Below are positions 1 through 7,348 of a stretch of DNA of 64,000 nt, piece after piece. Made by a program: the position numbers and the translations under genes. How positions within the stretch are numbered: the first letter of the stretch is position 1; every line of letters begins with the position of its first letter. Location of the stretch: contig JAGCDP010000043.1 of assembly GCA_017651065.1 (NCBI GenBank), positions 1 through 64,000 on the forward strand, in the 5' to 3' direction. The notes under the pieces are model-generated. The model saw only the letters and a list, made by a program, of their open reading frames with translations. It did no database searches and was not told the origin of the DNA. This stretch comes from Treponema sp. GTDB taxonomy: Bacteria; Spirochaetota; Spirochaetia; Treponematales; Treponemataceae.

Positions 1-1
1 C

Positions 2-550
<549 letters not shown>

Positions 551-578
551 ATATAAATAGTTTCATCTGAAATCATTA

Positions 579-608
579 AACGCTCTGCTTTAGCAGGGCG
601 TTTTTTTT
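579..608 (+). terminator. Rho-independent terminator of gap
   Basis: The arms AACGCTCTGC and GCAGGGCGTT pair around a TTTA loop and are followed by eight T residues. It sits 28 bp after the gap stop codon. The 3' end of gap (518-539) is exactly complementary to 612-633, just beyond this terminator, so a read-through transcript could form a larger structure that encloses it. Confidence 0.9.
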
Positions 609-610
609 GT

Positions 611-723
611 ACTGAGAAATATTTGATAGTTCTTTCGATAGACACGCTCGGTAAACGCTGCGCCACTGCTCGCGTTTCCTCGCTCTGGTTAGAACTATTA
701 AGTATTTCTCAGAGAACTGCTAA
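611..723 (+). repeat. Inverted and direct echoes of the gap 3' end
   Basis: Positions 612-633 are an exact 22-bp inverted copy of 518-539 inside gap. Positions 687-723 are a direct copy of 514-550, the end of gap including its stop codon, with three differences in 37 bases, all at third codon positions and silent. As RNA, 612-633 can pair with 691-712 (two G-U pairs) or with 518-539, so two mutually exclusive long helices are possible. Between the arms lies a segment with AAACGC/GCGTTT complementarity. Origin by recombination or from a lost second gap copy is inference. Confidence 0.8.
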
Positions 724-733
724 GTTGTTTTCT

Positions 734-837
734 GACTGACAGGCTGCGCCTGCAGTCAAAAACGTTTAATCTCCTGACAAGCTTTGCTTGCAGGAGAAAT
801 TAATTTCGACACGACAAGCCTTTACGGCTTGCGTGTC
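734..837 (+). other. Three tandem hairpins, each with one bulged A
   Basis: Three perfect stems lie at 734-757, 771-796 and 808-837. Lower stems are GACTG/CAGTC, CTCCTG/CAGGAG and GACACG/CGTGTC. Each is followed on the 5' arm by one unpaired A, then an upper stem CAGGC/GCCTG, CAAGC/GCTTG or CAAGCC/GGCTTG, with loops of 3-5 nt. Stem sequences differ yet pairing and the bulged A are kept. No open reading frame is convincing here. Function is unknown; the arrangement would suit an RNA-binding protein. Confidence 0.75.
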
Positions 838-847
838 AAATCATAGG

Positions 848-872
848 AACCGTGCTTTACGCACGGTTTTTT
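848..872 (+). terminator. Rho-independent terminator
   Basis: AACCGTGC and GCACGGTT pair around a TTTAC loop, followed by a T run. It closes the hairpin cluster at 734-837, which suggests that the cluster is transcribed rightward and ends here. Confidence 0.85.
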
Positions 873-909
873 ATTGTAGTAACTAATAATAAAATCCATT
901 GTTTATTAA

Positions 910-939
910 TTGACACTAGCCAAAAAATGAGGCTATTAT
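910..939 (+). promoter_or_regulatory. Sigma70-type promoter for the barrel gene at 982
   Basis: TTGACA at 910-915 and TATTAT at 934-939 are separated by 18 bp. The predicted start of transcription is about 36 bp upstream of the ATG, which has a good AAGGAG ribosome site at 969-974. Confidence 0.7.
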
Positions 940-981
940 CAAACGAAGAAAAAGAATTATTGTTCTTTAAGGAGAAATTTT

Positions 982-1638
982 ATGAAAATGATTAAGAAAA
1001 TTATTTTGTCAACTGCAATTCTTTTGATTGCAGGTTGTGCTGCATTTGCTTCAGGCGGAAGGTATACAGCAATTACTTTTTCTGCACCATATAATAATTT
1101 AGGCACAACAATTACTACACCGGGATTACCAAAACAATCTTATGATCAGGAATTCAATGATATTGGTTTTGGTATTGTAAGCTGCAACTTTAACCGCGGT
1201 CTTTTTAAACCATACTCAAGTGTTGATATTACTTTTACACAGAAATATCAAATTGGTCCTGTTAAATTCTCTAAAGATGATTTAGAAACACTTGATATGA
1301 AAATTTGGAAAATGAATGCCTTGTTTGGTCCGGGATTTACACTTGTAGATACTGGTTCTATGAATCTTTTGCTTGCACCTGGTATTCATTTTGATATGAT
1401 GCAGGTAAAACAACCCAATGATACAAGTTTTTATATGACTTTTGGTCTTGGTCTTGACGCTATGTTCAACTGGTTTATTGGTAACAGCCTTGGTATTACT
1501 GGTGGTGTTGGTCTTTCTTATGATTTCTTTGGTTTTTCTGACAGATCTTTCTCTTCTCAGGCAAAACAAACTAATACAGAATATAAATATACGAACTATA
1601 CAGTTATTCCCCGTATAGGTATTGCTTTTAAATACTAA
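982..1638 (+). CDS. Probable small outer-membrane beta-barrel protein
   Basis: A 218-residue exported protein of unknown function. The N-terminus is a signal peptide (basic MKMIKK, hydrophobic stretch to about residue 17). It contains both a lipobox-like IAGC and a signal-peptidase-I-like AFA-S site, so whether it is a lipoprotein is open. The rest alternates aromatic and glycine-rich strands (for example the repeated FGLGL and GGVGLSYDF patterns) and ends in the aromatic strand GIAFKY, as small opacity-type barrels do. AAGGAG lies 7 nt before the ATG. It has its own promoter and terminator, so it is monocistronic. I do not recognise a named family. Confidence 0.75.
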   Translation: MKMIKKIILSTAILLIAGCAAFASGGRYTAITFSAPYNNLGTTITTPGLPKQSYDQEFNDIGFGIVSCNFNRGLFKPYSSVDITFTQKYQIGPVKFSKDDLETLDMKIWKMNALFGPGFTLVDTGSMNLLLAPGIHFDMMQVKQPNDTSFYMTFGLGLDAMFNWFIGNSLGITGGVGLSYDFFGFSDRSFSSQAKQTNTEYKYTNYTVIPRIGIAFKY

Positions 1639-1658
1639 GGGTTTTACAGACAAAATCG

Positions 1659-1702
1659 TAAAAGGAGCAGATGCATATAGAGTGTATCTGCTCCTTTTTT
1701 TT
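1659..1702 (+). terminator. Rho-independent terminator after the barrel gene
   Basis: AAAGGAGCAGAT (from 1661) pairs with ATCTGCTCCTTT (1685-1696), with extra bases pairing near the loop, and runs into a long T tract. It begins about 20 bp after the stop codon. Confidence 0.9.
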
Positions 1703-1798
1703 TATACAAATTAATTAAAAATTTCTATTTTTTTTGTTACCTTTTTACTTCTGTGTGTTTATTTATATAGAAAACATTACAAATAAGTAGGACAGGCT

Positions 1799-1858
1799 AA
1801 AAATTGCTATGCAATTTTTTTAACGCCTTCCGATTAATCAACGGCCGCCAGCGGCCTT
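1799..1858 (+). promoter_or_regulatory. Two hairpins in the leader of the lipoprotein gene
   Basis: AAAAATTGC (1799-1807) pairs with GCAATTTTT (1811-1819) and runs into Ts, which looks like an intrinsic terminator. A second hairpin, GGCCGC/GCGGCC at 1843-1856, lies just upstream of the AGGAG ribosome site at 1863-1867. A terminator-like hairpin inside a leader could act as an attenuator, but no promoter upstream was clear, so this is inference. Confidence 0.5.
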
Positions 1859-1873
1859 GCTTAGGAGATGAAA

Positions 1874-2626
1874 ATGAAAAGATTTGTTTTGTCAGTTTTA
1901 ACTGTTTTGGCTTTGGCAGGTATGCTTGCCTCTTGTGGTTCAACTTTAAAGTTGAAGGGTGAAGAACCAATTATGAACACAGGACGTCCTGAAGTAATTG
2001 ACTATCAGGGTCTTGCACTTGGTTCAGCTATTCCTGATTGGGTAATTGCAATTGGTGACGGTTCTGAAAAGCGTGTACGCAAATCGCTTGATATTCCAAA
2101 CAGCAAGCAGATTTTCATTCTTCAGAACAAGGGTAATGACCTTGACTTCTTGAAGGCCTGGACAGATCAGGTAGACGCTCGTGCAGAAATTGCTTCTTCT
2201 ATTGAGCAGACAATTGCACAGACAGTTCAGTCAGAAATGGAAGTTCGTCAGGCAGATCAGCAGGTTAAGACAAAGGCTGCTAAGATTTATTCTGCAACAA
2301 TGACAAACGTTACATTGAATGGTCTTGCAAAAGAAGATTACTACTGGATTAAGACACGTACTCCAAAAGTAGACGTAAAGAATCCTAAACTTGCAACAGA
2401 TTATAACTATGAATATACATACTATGTTGTATACACTTTGGATAAAGATCTTTACGAACGCCAGATTCAGCAGGCAATGGATGATGTTGCAGACAACGAT
2501 GATCAGACTGTATTCCTTAAGGAAGTTCTTTCTGACAAGCTTATGTCTACAATCCTTCTTCCAGAATCAGACGACATTTCGTTTGAATATGTTCCTGTAG
2601 AAACATCATACTATGATGCAAAATAA
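1874..2626 (+). CDS. Lipoprotein, LPP20-like
   Basis: A 250-residue probable outer-membrane lipoprotein. The N-terminus MKRFVLSVL runs into a hydrophobic stretch and the lipobox LASC, so the mature protein would start at a lipidated Cys. The middle part, with AIPDWV followed by an ARAEIASSIEQTIAQ helix, resembles the LPP20-type lipoprotein layout (a W-containing strand, then an AR-x-ELA helix). That family link is by eye only. The ATG at 1874 is preferred over the one at 1868, because AGGAG at 1863-1867 touches the earlier ATG but sits 6 nt before this one. The shared bidirectional terminator at 2656 follows. Confidence 0.8.
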   Translation: MKRFVLSVLTVLALAGMLASCGSTLKLKGEEPIMNTGRPEVIDYQGLALGSAIPDWVIAIGDGSEKRVRKSLDIPNSKQIFILQNKGNDLDFLKAWTDQVDARAEIASSIEQTIAQTVQSEMEVRQADQQVKTKAAKIYSATMTNVTLNGLAKEDYYWIKTRTPKVDVKNPKLATDYNYEYTYYVVYTLDKDLYERQIQQAMDDVADNDDQTVFLKEVLSDKLMSTILLPESDDISFEYVPVETSYYDAK

Positions 2627-2655
2627 AATCTGATTTTACAAACCTTAGAATATAT

Positions 2656-2684
2656 AAAGACCGTGCCGTTGGTTCGGTCTTTTT
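2656..2684. terminator. Bidirectional terminator between convergent genes
   Basis: AAAGACCG (2656-2663) pairs with CGGTCTTT (2675-2682). The right side continues into Ts for the rightward lipoprotein transcript, and the left arm supplies TTT for the leftward radical SAM transcript. It overlaps the radical SAM stop codon. Confidence 0.75.
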
Positions 2685-3531
2685 ATTTGTTCTTGCAGAT
2701 ATAATCGCAGAAGCTGCAGATGTCAGAAGTTTTCCCCGGGAATTTTTTAAAGCGGCGGTAACGTGAAAGCCCTTTTGTAAAGCAAAGCTGTACCATTTCA
2801 TTTTGTGCAGCATTTTTCATGATTGTTTCGTAGCTGTCAGTGATTTTTCCAATAAAAAGAGCAGGATTTTCATTTGCAAAGCCACAGCAGGGAGCAATGT
2901 TTCCATCTGCATGAACGTAAAGAATGTTTCCGGGGCCTTCGCAGTAGTCTTCTTTGAACCATTTTTTTGATTTCCATGCCTGAGGGTCGTCTCCAGGGTA
3001 AGTGCGGGGAAGGGTGTAAAGAGGAATGTCAATGTGGGGTTCCTGAGCTTGTCGAAGGACCCCAGAAGATGCAACTCTCTGAATATTTATAGCCTCTTCC
3101 CCAAAAATCTCTTGCACAGTCTTTATAAAAGTAAGCATCCGTTCTTCAGACTGCCCGTGATATTCATCCCAGCTGAGCCCTATTTTTCCGTCATAGCCGG
3201 CATCATAAAGAGTTTGCAGCGTATTGCGAAGCTCCGCCTCATCACGCCACCAGTCTCCGTTAGTCATAATCTGATCAAAAAGAAGGTCGTGAGAAACAAC
3301 AGCCCGCGTAACTTCCAGCAAAAAATCCATATAAAGAAACGGCTCCCCGCCACTAAATCCAACCCGCTCAATAGGACTGCCAGCCTCTACACAGTTATCC
3401 AGAAGTGCCAGCGCCTGAGAAATCTCCAGTTTGCGCGGATTCCTGTCAACAAAACAATGCGCACAATGTAAATTGCAGCCACTCGTACACGCGAAAATGA
3501 TTTCTGTGGGGCAAAAGGCATGTCGTTTCAT
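2683..3531 (-). CDS. Radical SAM protein with cysteine-rich C-terminus
   Basis: A 282-residue radical SAM enzyme of unknown substrate. The [4Fe-4S] site is CNLHCAHC (Cys19, Cys23, Cys26, the CX3CX2C signature), followed by the SAM-binding GGEP motif in GFSGGEPF. The C-terminal third holds more cysteines (CEGPG, PCCGF, and a final SFCDYIC), as in SPASM or twitch auxiliary-cluster domains. Family members modify peptides or act as anaerobic maturases; no precursor peptide gene is adjacent. The start lacks a ribosome site, and TATGAT lies 6 nt upstream of the ATG, suggesting a leaderless mRNA. A REP-like repeat is inserted in frame at 3036-3063. Confidence 0.85.
   Translation of the reverse strand: MKRHAFCPTEIIFACTSGCNLHCAHCFVDRNPRKLEISQALALLDNCVEAGSPIERVGFSGGEPFLYMDFLLEVTRAVVSHDLLFDQIMTNGDWWRDEAELRNTLQTLYDAGYDGKIGLSWDEYHGQSEERMLTFIKTVQEIFGEEAINIQRVASSGVLRQAQEPHIDIPLYTLPRTYPGDDPQAWKSKKWFKEDYCEGPGNILYVHADGNIAPCCGFANENPALFIGKITDSYETIMKNAAQNEMVQLCFTKGLSRYRRFKKFPGKTSDICSFCDYICKNK
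3036..3063. repeat. REP-like repeat inside the radical SAM gene
   Basis: A copy of the palindrome GGTCCCTGAGCTTGTCGAAG-type repeat that recurs near 8933, 18771, 31996, 37903, 38062, 38349, 42538 and 48451. Here the outer arms GGGGT..CC and GG..ACCCC are intact. It is read through in frame as GVLRQAQEP, between two parts of the enzyme. Confidence 0.85.
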
Positions 3532-3608
3532 GGTTTAATCATAACATATAAAGACTGTTTTTATAAATAGAAAAAATTAAAAAAAATAAAAACAACTGGA
3601 AGTAATTA

Positions 3609-3738
3609 GAAAACAGGTTGCGGAGCGAAATCGGGGCCGCAAACTGCTTCTAGGGCTGCCGAGCGAAGCGAGAAAAATCTTTCCTTACAGCCCTAGCCGC
3701 AGTTTGTGGACACGATTCCGCGGGAGCAATCTGTTTTC
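3609..3738 (+). repeat. Long structured hairpin element A (GGAG/CGGGA loop family)
   Basis: A 130-nt imperfect palindrome. From outside in: stem GAAAACAGGTTGC (3609-3621) with GCAATCTGTTTTC (3726-3738); internal loop GGAG (3622) opposite CGGGA (3721); stem CG-A-AATCG with CGATT-C-CG; loop GGGCCG opposite TGGACA; stem CAAACTGC/GCAGTTTG; then CTAGGGCTG (3650)/CAGCCCTAG (3688) and an apex with CGAGCGAAGCGAG. The copies at 11761, 49517 and 5123 keep the first loop exactly while most helices change on both arms. It fills the space between the divergent radical SAM and pgk genes. It may be DNA (mobile palindrome) or RNA; function is unknown. Confidence 0.85.
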
Positions 3739-3760
3739 CACATGTTTGCACGTTCTTTTA

Positions 3761-3789
3761 TTGAATTTCCCTTAAAATTTCATTATATT
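3761..3789 (+). promoter_or_regulatory. Sigma70-type promoter of pgk
   Basis: TTGAAT at 3761-3766 and TATATT at 3784-3789 are separated by exactly 17 bp. Transcription would start about 25 bp before the pgk ATG, leaving a short leader with an AGGAGA ribosome site. Hairpin element A ends 22 bp upstream of the -35 box. Confidence 0.75.
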
Positions 3790-3820
3790 CTATATTAATA
3801 ATATATACAGGAGATATTGT

Positions 3821-5089
3821 ATGATTAAAACCGTAAAAGACGTAGACTTGAAAGGCAAACGCATTATCATGCGTGTTGATTTTAACGTACCAATGAAGGA
3901 CGGAGTAGTTCAGGATGATACTCGTATCATGGCTGCTCTTCCTACAATCAAATACATTCTTGAACAGAGCCCACGCTCACTCGTTCTTATGAGCCACCTT
4001 GGTGACCCTAAAAAGGACGTAAAAAAGGCTCAGGAAAAGGCTGAAAAGGCTGGCAAAACATGGACTGATGCAGATGCAGAAAAGTTCATCAACGGTAAGA
4101 ACCGCATGAAGCCAGTTGTAGAATACTTTGCTTCAAAACTCGGAAAGCCTGTTACCTTCCTTCCAGATGCACTTGGACAGAAGGCTGCAATTGACGCTCT
4201 TCCAGAAGGCGCTGTTGCAATGCTCGAAAACGTTCGCTTCCACAAGGAAGAAACATCTAAGGACCCTGCAGAACGCGATGTAATGGCTAAGGAATTGGCT
4301 ACATACGGAGACATCTTTGTAAACGATGCTTTTGGTACAGCTCACCGCGATCAGGCTTCTACAGCTTCTATTGCTAAGTTTATGCCTGTTGAATCAGTTG
4401 GCGGCTTCCTCATGGAAAAAGAAGTTAAATACATTCAGCCAATGGTAACAAACCCTGAAAAACCAATGACTGCAATCATCGGTGGTGCAAAGGTTTCTTC
4501 AAAGATCGCTGTTCTTGAAAGCCTTATGAAGAACGCTTCTACACTCATCGTTGGTGGTGGTATGGCTTATACATTCCTCAAGGCACAGGGACACGCTATC
4601 GGTAAGTCACTTGTTGAAGATGACTTCCTCGATACAGCAAAGGACCTTCTTGCTAAGGCTGAAAAAGCTGGCGTAAAGATCCTTCTCCCAGTTGACCATG
4701 TTGGTGGTGCTGAGTTTGCAGATAAGGACCCTGTTGCAGTTGATGCAGTTGATCTTCCAGATAACCTTATGGGTATGGATGTTGGTCCTAAGACAATTGA
4801 ACTTTACAAGAGTGCTATTCTTGCTTCAAAGTCTATCGTATGGAACGGACCTGTTGGAGTATTTGAATTCGAAAACTTTGCAAAGGGAACTGAAGCTGTA
4901 GCCCGCCTCGTTGCAGAAGCAACTGCTAAGGGTGCTATGACTGTAGTTGGTGGTGGTGACTCTGTTGCTGCTGTAAACAAGTTCAACCTTGCAGACAAGA
5001 TGAGCCACGTATCTACCGGTGGTGGTGCATCTCTTGAATTCCTTGAAGGAAAGACATTGCCTGGTATTGCTATTCTGGCACAGAAGTAA
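3821..5089 (+). CDS. pgk: Phosphoglycerate kinase
   Basis: Phosphoglycerate kinase transfers phosphate from 1,3-bisphosphoglycerate to ADP in the cytoplasm, making ATP. The 422-residue protein has the N-domain signature RVDFNVP, the substrate-binding LMSHLGDP, the [10 protein letters not shown] segment, the [10 protein letters not shown] motif, the nucleotide-binding GGAKVSSK and WNGPVGVFE, and the glycine-rich end [13 protein letters not shown]. It is slightly longer than the usual 390-417 residues because of an extra charged stretch near residues 75-95. The start has an AGGAGA ribosome site and its own promoter. gap and tpiA lie in the same window but are separately promoted. Confidence 0.98.
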   Translation: MIKTVKDVDLKGKRIIMRVDFNVPMKDGVVQDDTRIMAALPTIKYILEQSPRSLVLMSHLGDPKKDVKKAQEKAEKAGKTWTDADAEKFINGKNRMKPVVEYFASKLGKPVTFLPDALGQKAAIDALPEGAVAMLENVRFHKEETSKDPAERDVMAKELATYGDIFVNDAFGTAHRDQASTASIAKFMPVESVGGFLMEKEVKYIQPMVTNPEKPMTAIIGGAKVSSKIAVLESLMKNASTLIVGGGMAYTFLKAQGHAIGKSLVEDDFLDTAKDLLAKAEKAGVKILLPVDHVGGAEFADKDPVAVDAVDLPDNLMGMDVGPKTIELYKSAILASKSIVWNGPVGVFEFENFAKGTEAVARLVAEATAKGAMTVVGGGDSVAAVNKFNLADKMSHVSTGGGASLEFLEGKTLPGIAILAQK

Positions 5090-5122
5090 TTTGGTGAAAA
5101 TCATTTTACCAAAATAATATTT

Positions 5123-5204
5123 AAGGTCGTACCCGGAGTGAAAAATGACCACGGACAGGTTTCTCAGCTGGACGGGGGCATTTTTCACGGGAGGGTACGA
5201 CCTT
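5123..5204 (+). repeat. Long structured hairpin element D (minimal member)
   Basis: An 82-nt hairpin between pgk and cysK. The outer stem AAGGTCGTACCC (5123-5134) pairs perfectly with GGGTACGACCTT (5193-5204). The internal loop GGAG (5135-5138) faces CGGGA (5188-5192). The inner stem TGAAAAATG pairs with CATTTTTCA. The apex is about 31 nt with GGACA and GGACGG. The internal loop is identical to elements at 3609, 11761 and 49517, while neither helix shares sequence with them. It ends 20 bp before the cysK start, so it would lie in the cysK leader if pgk is read through. A weaker hairpin follows the pgk stop at about 5091-5112. Confidence 0.85.
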
Positions 5205-5224
5205 CTTATTGATTTTATATTTTT

Positions 5225-6166
5225 ATGATTTACAACAACATTCTTGAATCAATTGGTCACACACCACTTATACAATTACAAAAAATGGTCACTCCGGATA
5301 TGGCCCGCATTCTGGTTAAGTTTGAAGGCCTTAATGTCGGCGGTTCTATTAAAACTCGTACAGCTTATAATATGATTCTTGATGCTGAGCGCAAGGGACT
5401 CATTGATAGTAATACAATCATCGTTGAACCTACAAGCGGCAACCAGGGAATAGGGCTTGCTCTTGTTGGAGCAGTACGCGGTTATAAAACTGTAATCATC
5501 ATGCCTGACAGTGTAAGTGAAGAGCGCCGTAAAATCGTAAAGCACTATGGTGCTGAAGTTAAACTTGTTCACGACAATGGCGATATAGGTAAGTGCATTC
5601 AAGAATGTATAGACACTGCCTTTTACATGCAGCACATGGATCCTCATGTGTTTATCCCGCAGCAGTTTGAAAATCCTGCAAACCCACAGATTCAGCGCGA
5701 GCAGACTGCAATAGAAATTCTTGAAGATGTAGACAGTCCTGTTGATGGATTCTGCTCAGGCATTGGAACAGGCGGAACACTTACAGGCATTGGCGAAGTG
5801 CTCAAAGAAAAAAATCCCGACATTACAATCTGGGCAGTTGAACCTGAGCATGCAGCAATCCTTAGCGGGGGTAGTGTAGGAACTCACCTCCAGATGGGAA
5901 TCGGCGACGGCCTCATCCCAAGCATTTTGAACAAAGACATCTACGACGATATTTTCCTTGTTTCTGATTCAAAGGCAATCAAGACAAGCCGCGACCTTGC
6001 AAGAAAAGAAGGCATTATGTGCGGTATTTCAAGCGGTACAAATGTTGCAGCTGCTCTTGAACTTGCACGCGTTTTGGGAAAAGGAAAAACTGTAGTTACT
6101 GTTTTGCCTGATACAGCAGAACGCTACTTCAGCACACCGCTTTTCGACGAAGAAGTTGAATTCTAA
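5225..6166 (+). CDS. cysK: Cysteine synthase (O-acetylserine sulfhydrylase)
   Basis: A PLP-dependent enzyme that makes cysteine from O-acetylserine and sulfide. The 313-residue protein has the PLP lysine in GGSIKTR (Lys43), the substrate loop PTSGNQG and the phosphate-binding GIGTGGTLTGIG, all typical of the CysK/CysM family. No Shine-Dalgarno sequence precedes the ATG; the upstream DNA is AT-rich and carries hairpin element D, so expression may depend on read-through from pgk or on a weak local promoter. The 3' end overlaps the convergent GGDEF gene by 4 bp. Confidence 0.95.
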   Translation: MIYNNILESIGHTPLIQLQKMVTPDMARILVKFEGLNVGGSIKTRTAYNMILDAERKGLIDSNTIIVEPTSGNQGIGLALVGAVRGYKTVIIMPDSVSEERRKIVKHYGAEVKLVHDNGDIGKCIQECIDTAFYMQHMDPHVFIPQQFENPANPQIQREQTAIEILEDVDSPVDGFCSGIGTGGTLTGIGEVLKEKNPDITIWAVEPEHAAILSGGSVGTHLQMGIGDGLIPSILNKDIYDDIFLVSDSKAIKTSRDLARKEGIMCGISSGTNVAAALELARVLGKGKTVVTVLPDTAERYFSTPLFDEEVEF

Positions 6167-7326
6167 AGGTTCTTAAGCATCTTTTTATTTTCGTACATTT
6201 CTACGTCGGCACGCTTCATGACATTTGCAAAGCAGTGGTCGTGAGCGCTGTCGAAAATGGCAAAGCCTACAGCAAAAGATCTTTTTTGTGAAAGTGGAAC
6301 AGCCTTTGTCATTTCTTCAACACATGTATCAAGAATGCTTCGTTTTATAAATTCAAGATTATCGTAATCATCACTTTGAAGAACTGCAACAAATTCATCA
6401 CCGCCGATTCTATAAACAGGACTGTGCTTAAAAATATCACAGATAAGCTTACAGCAGTTGATAATATATGTGTCGCCGGCATCGTGGCCAAAGGTGTCGT
6501 TTATTATTTTTAAGTTGTTCAAGTCGCATTCACAGATAGCAAACTTTACTGTAGAAGAATCATCGCGGATTTTCTTATCAAATTCTCTTACCATGCTGTC
6601 GTAAGAATTGCGGCTCATAACTTTTGTAAGGGCGTCGTGGCTTGAAATATCTTTTTCTATATTAATTGTTTCCATCATAATATGGCGGAACATGTTCTGG
6701 ATAAAGATATAAAGCAGCGTGGCACAAATACAAATTGAAAAATATCCTGAGTTTATATTGCCATTAATAATATTTGCAACTTGTCCTACAATAAGAATAA
6801 GTGCAATTAAAATTACATTTAAAAGATTGCGGAGTTTTGCCCTTATTCCAATAAGAACAAAAACAAAAAGTATGTAAATCATGCCAACGGCGCAGAAGAA
6901 TACATAAAGCCAGTAATCTTCACCACGCTGGAAGTTTCCGAATTCTTCTATATAAAAAATCTTTCCGCTTATTGCCGAGCTTATAACAAGAACTGCGTTT
7001 ACAAGCATGACAATTGACATAGGTTTTAGTGTTTTCTTAAGGCCACAGCTTCTTGCAAGACAAATTGGAAGATATGGAGAAACAGAAAATTCAATACATG
7101 TAATCAGTTTATGAAAGGCAGGAGGATATCCGCCGTATTTATCCATTAAAACCCCTATATATTCACAGGCAGCTCCAACTGCTACAAGAATAAAGGTGAG
7201 CCTGAACCATTTTATATCGCTTTTATTTAAGATTGTATTTTTGCCAACATCAATAGCGAGCGAAATCATGGTGAGGATGCAGATAATTATAATGACTGTG
7301 TAATACGGATCAATTACTGTTGTCAT
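6163..7326 (-). CDS. Membrane-bound GGDEF diguanylate cyclase
   Basis: A predicted diguanylate cyclase that makes c-di-GMP from two GTP. The first 215 residues carry six or seven hydrophobic membrane segments. The C-terminal domain has DLNNLKIINDTFGHDAGD and an intact GGDEF (residues 308-312), so catalysis is plausible. The RxxD inhibitory site five residues upstream is absent, so this form of product feedback is not expected. It lies just downstream of an HD-GYP gene on the same strand. TATAAT at 7340-7345 gives a predicted leader of only about 7 nt and no ribosome site is visible. Confidence 0.92.
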   Translation of the reverse strand: MTTVIDPYYTVIIIICILTMISLAIDVGKNTILNKSDIKWFRLTFILVAVGAACEYIGVLMDKYGGYPPAFHKLITCIEFSVSPYLPICLARSCGLKKTLKPMSIVMLVNAVLVISSAISGKIFYIEEFGNFQRGEDYWLYVFFCAVGMIYILFVFVLIGIRAKLRNLLNVILIALILIVGQVANIINGNINSGYFSICICATLLYIFIQNMFRHIMMETINIEKDISSHDALTKVMSRNSYDSMVREFDKKIRDDSSTVKFAICECDLNNLKIINDTFGHDAGDTYIINCCKLICDIFKHSPVYRIGGDEFVAVLQSDDYDNLEFIKRSILDTCVEEMTKAVPLSQKRSFAVGFAIFDSAHDHCFANVMKRADVEMYENKKMLKNL

Positions 7327-7348
7327 ATTCTAAAACTATATTATACAC

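Noticed and set aside
5090-5224. Known riboswitch or T-box before cysK
   Set aside because: No T-box, SAM-binding or other known aptamer pattern was found. The region is explained by hairpin element D and a short post-pgk hairpin.
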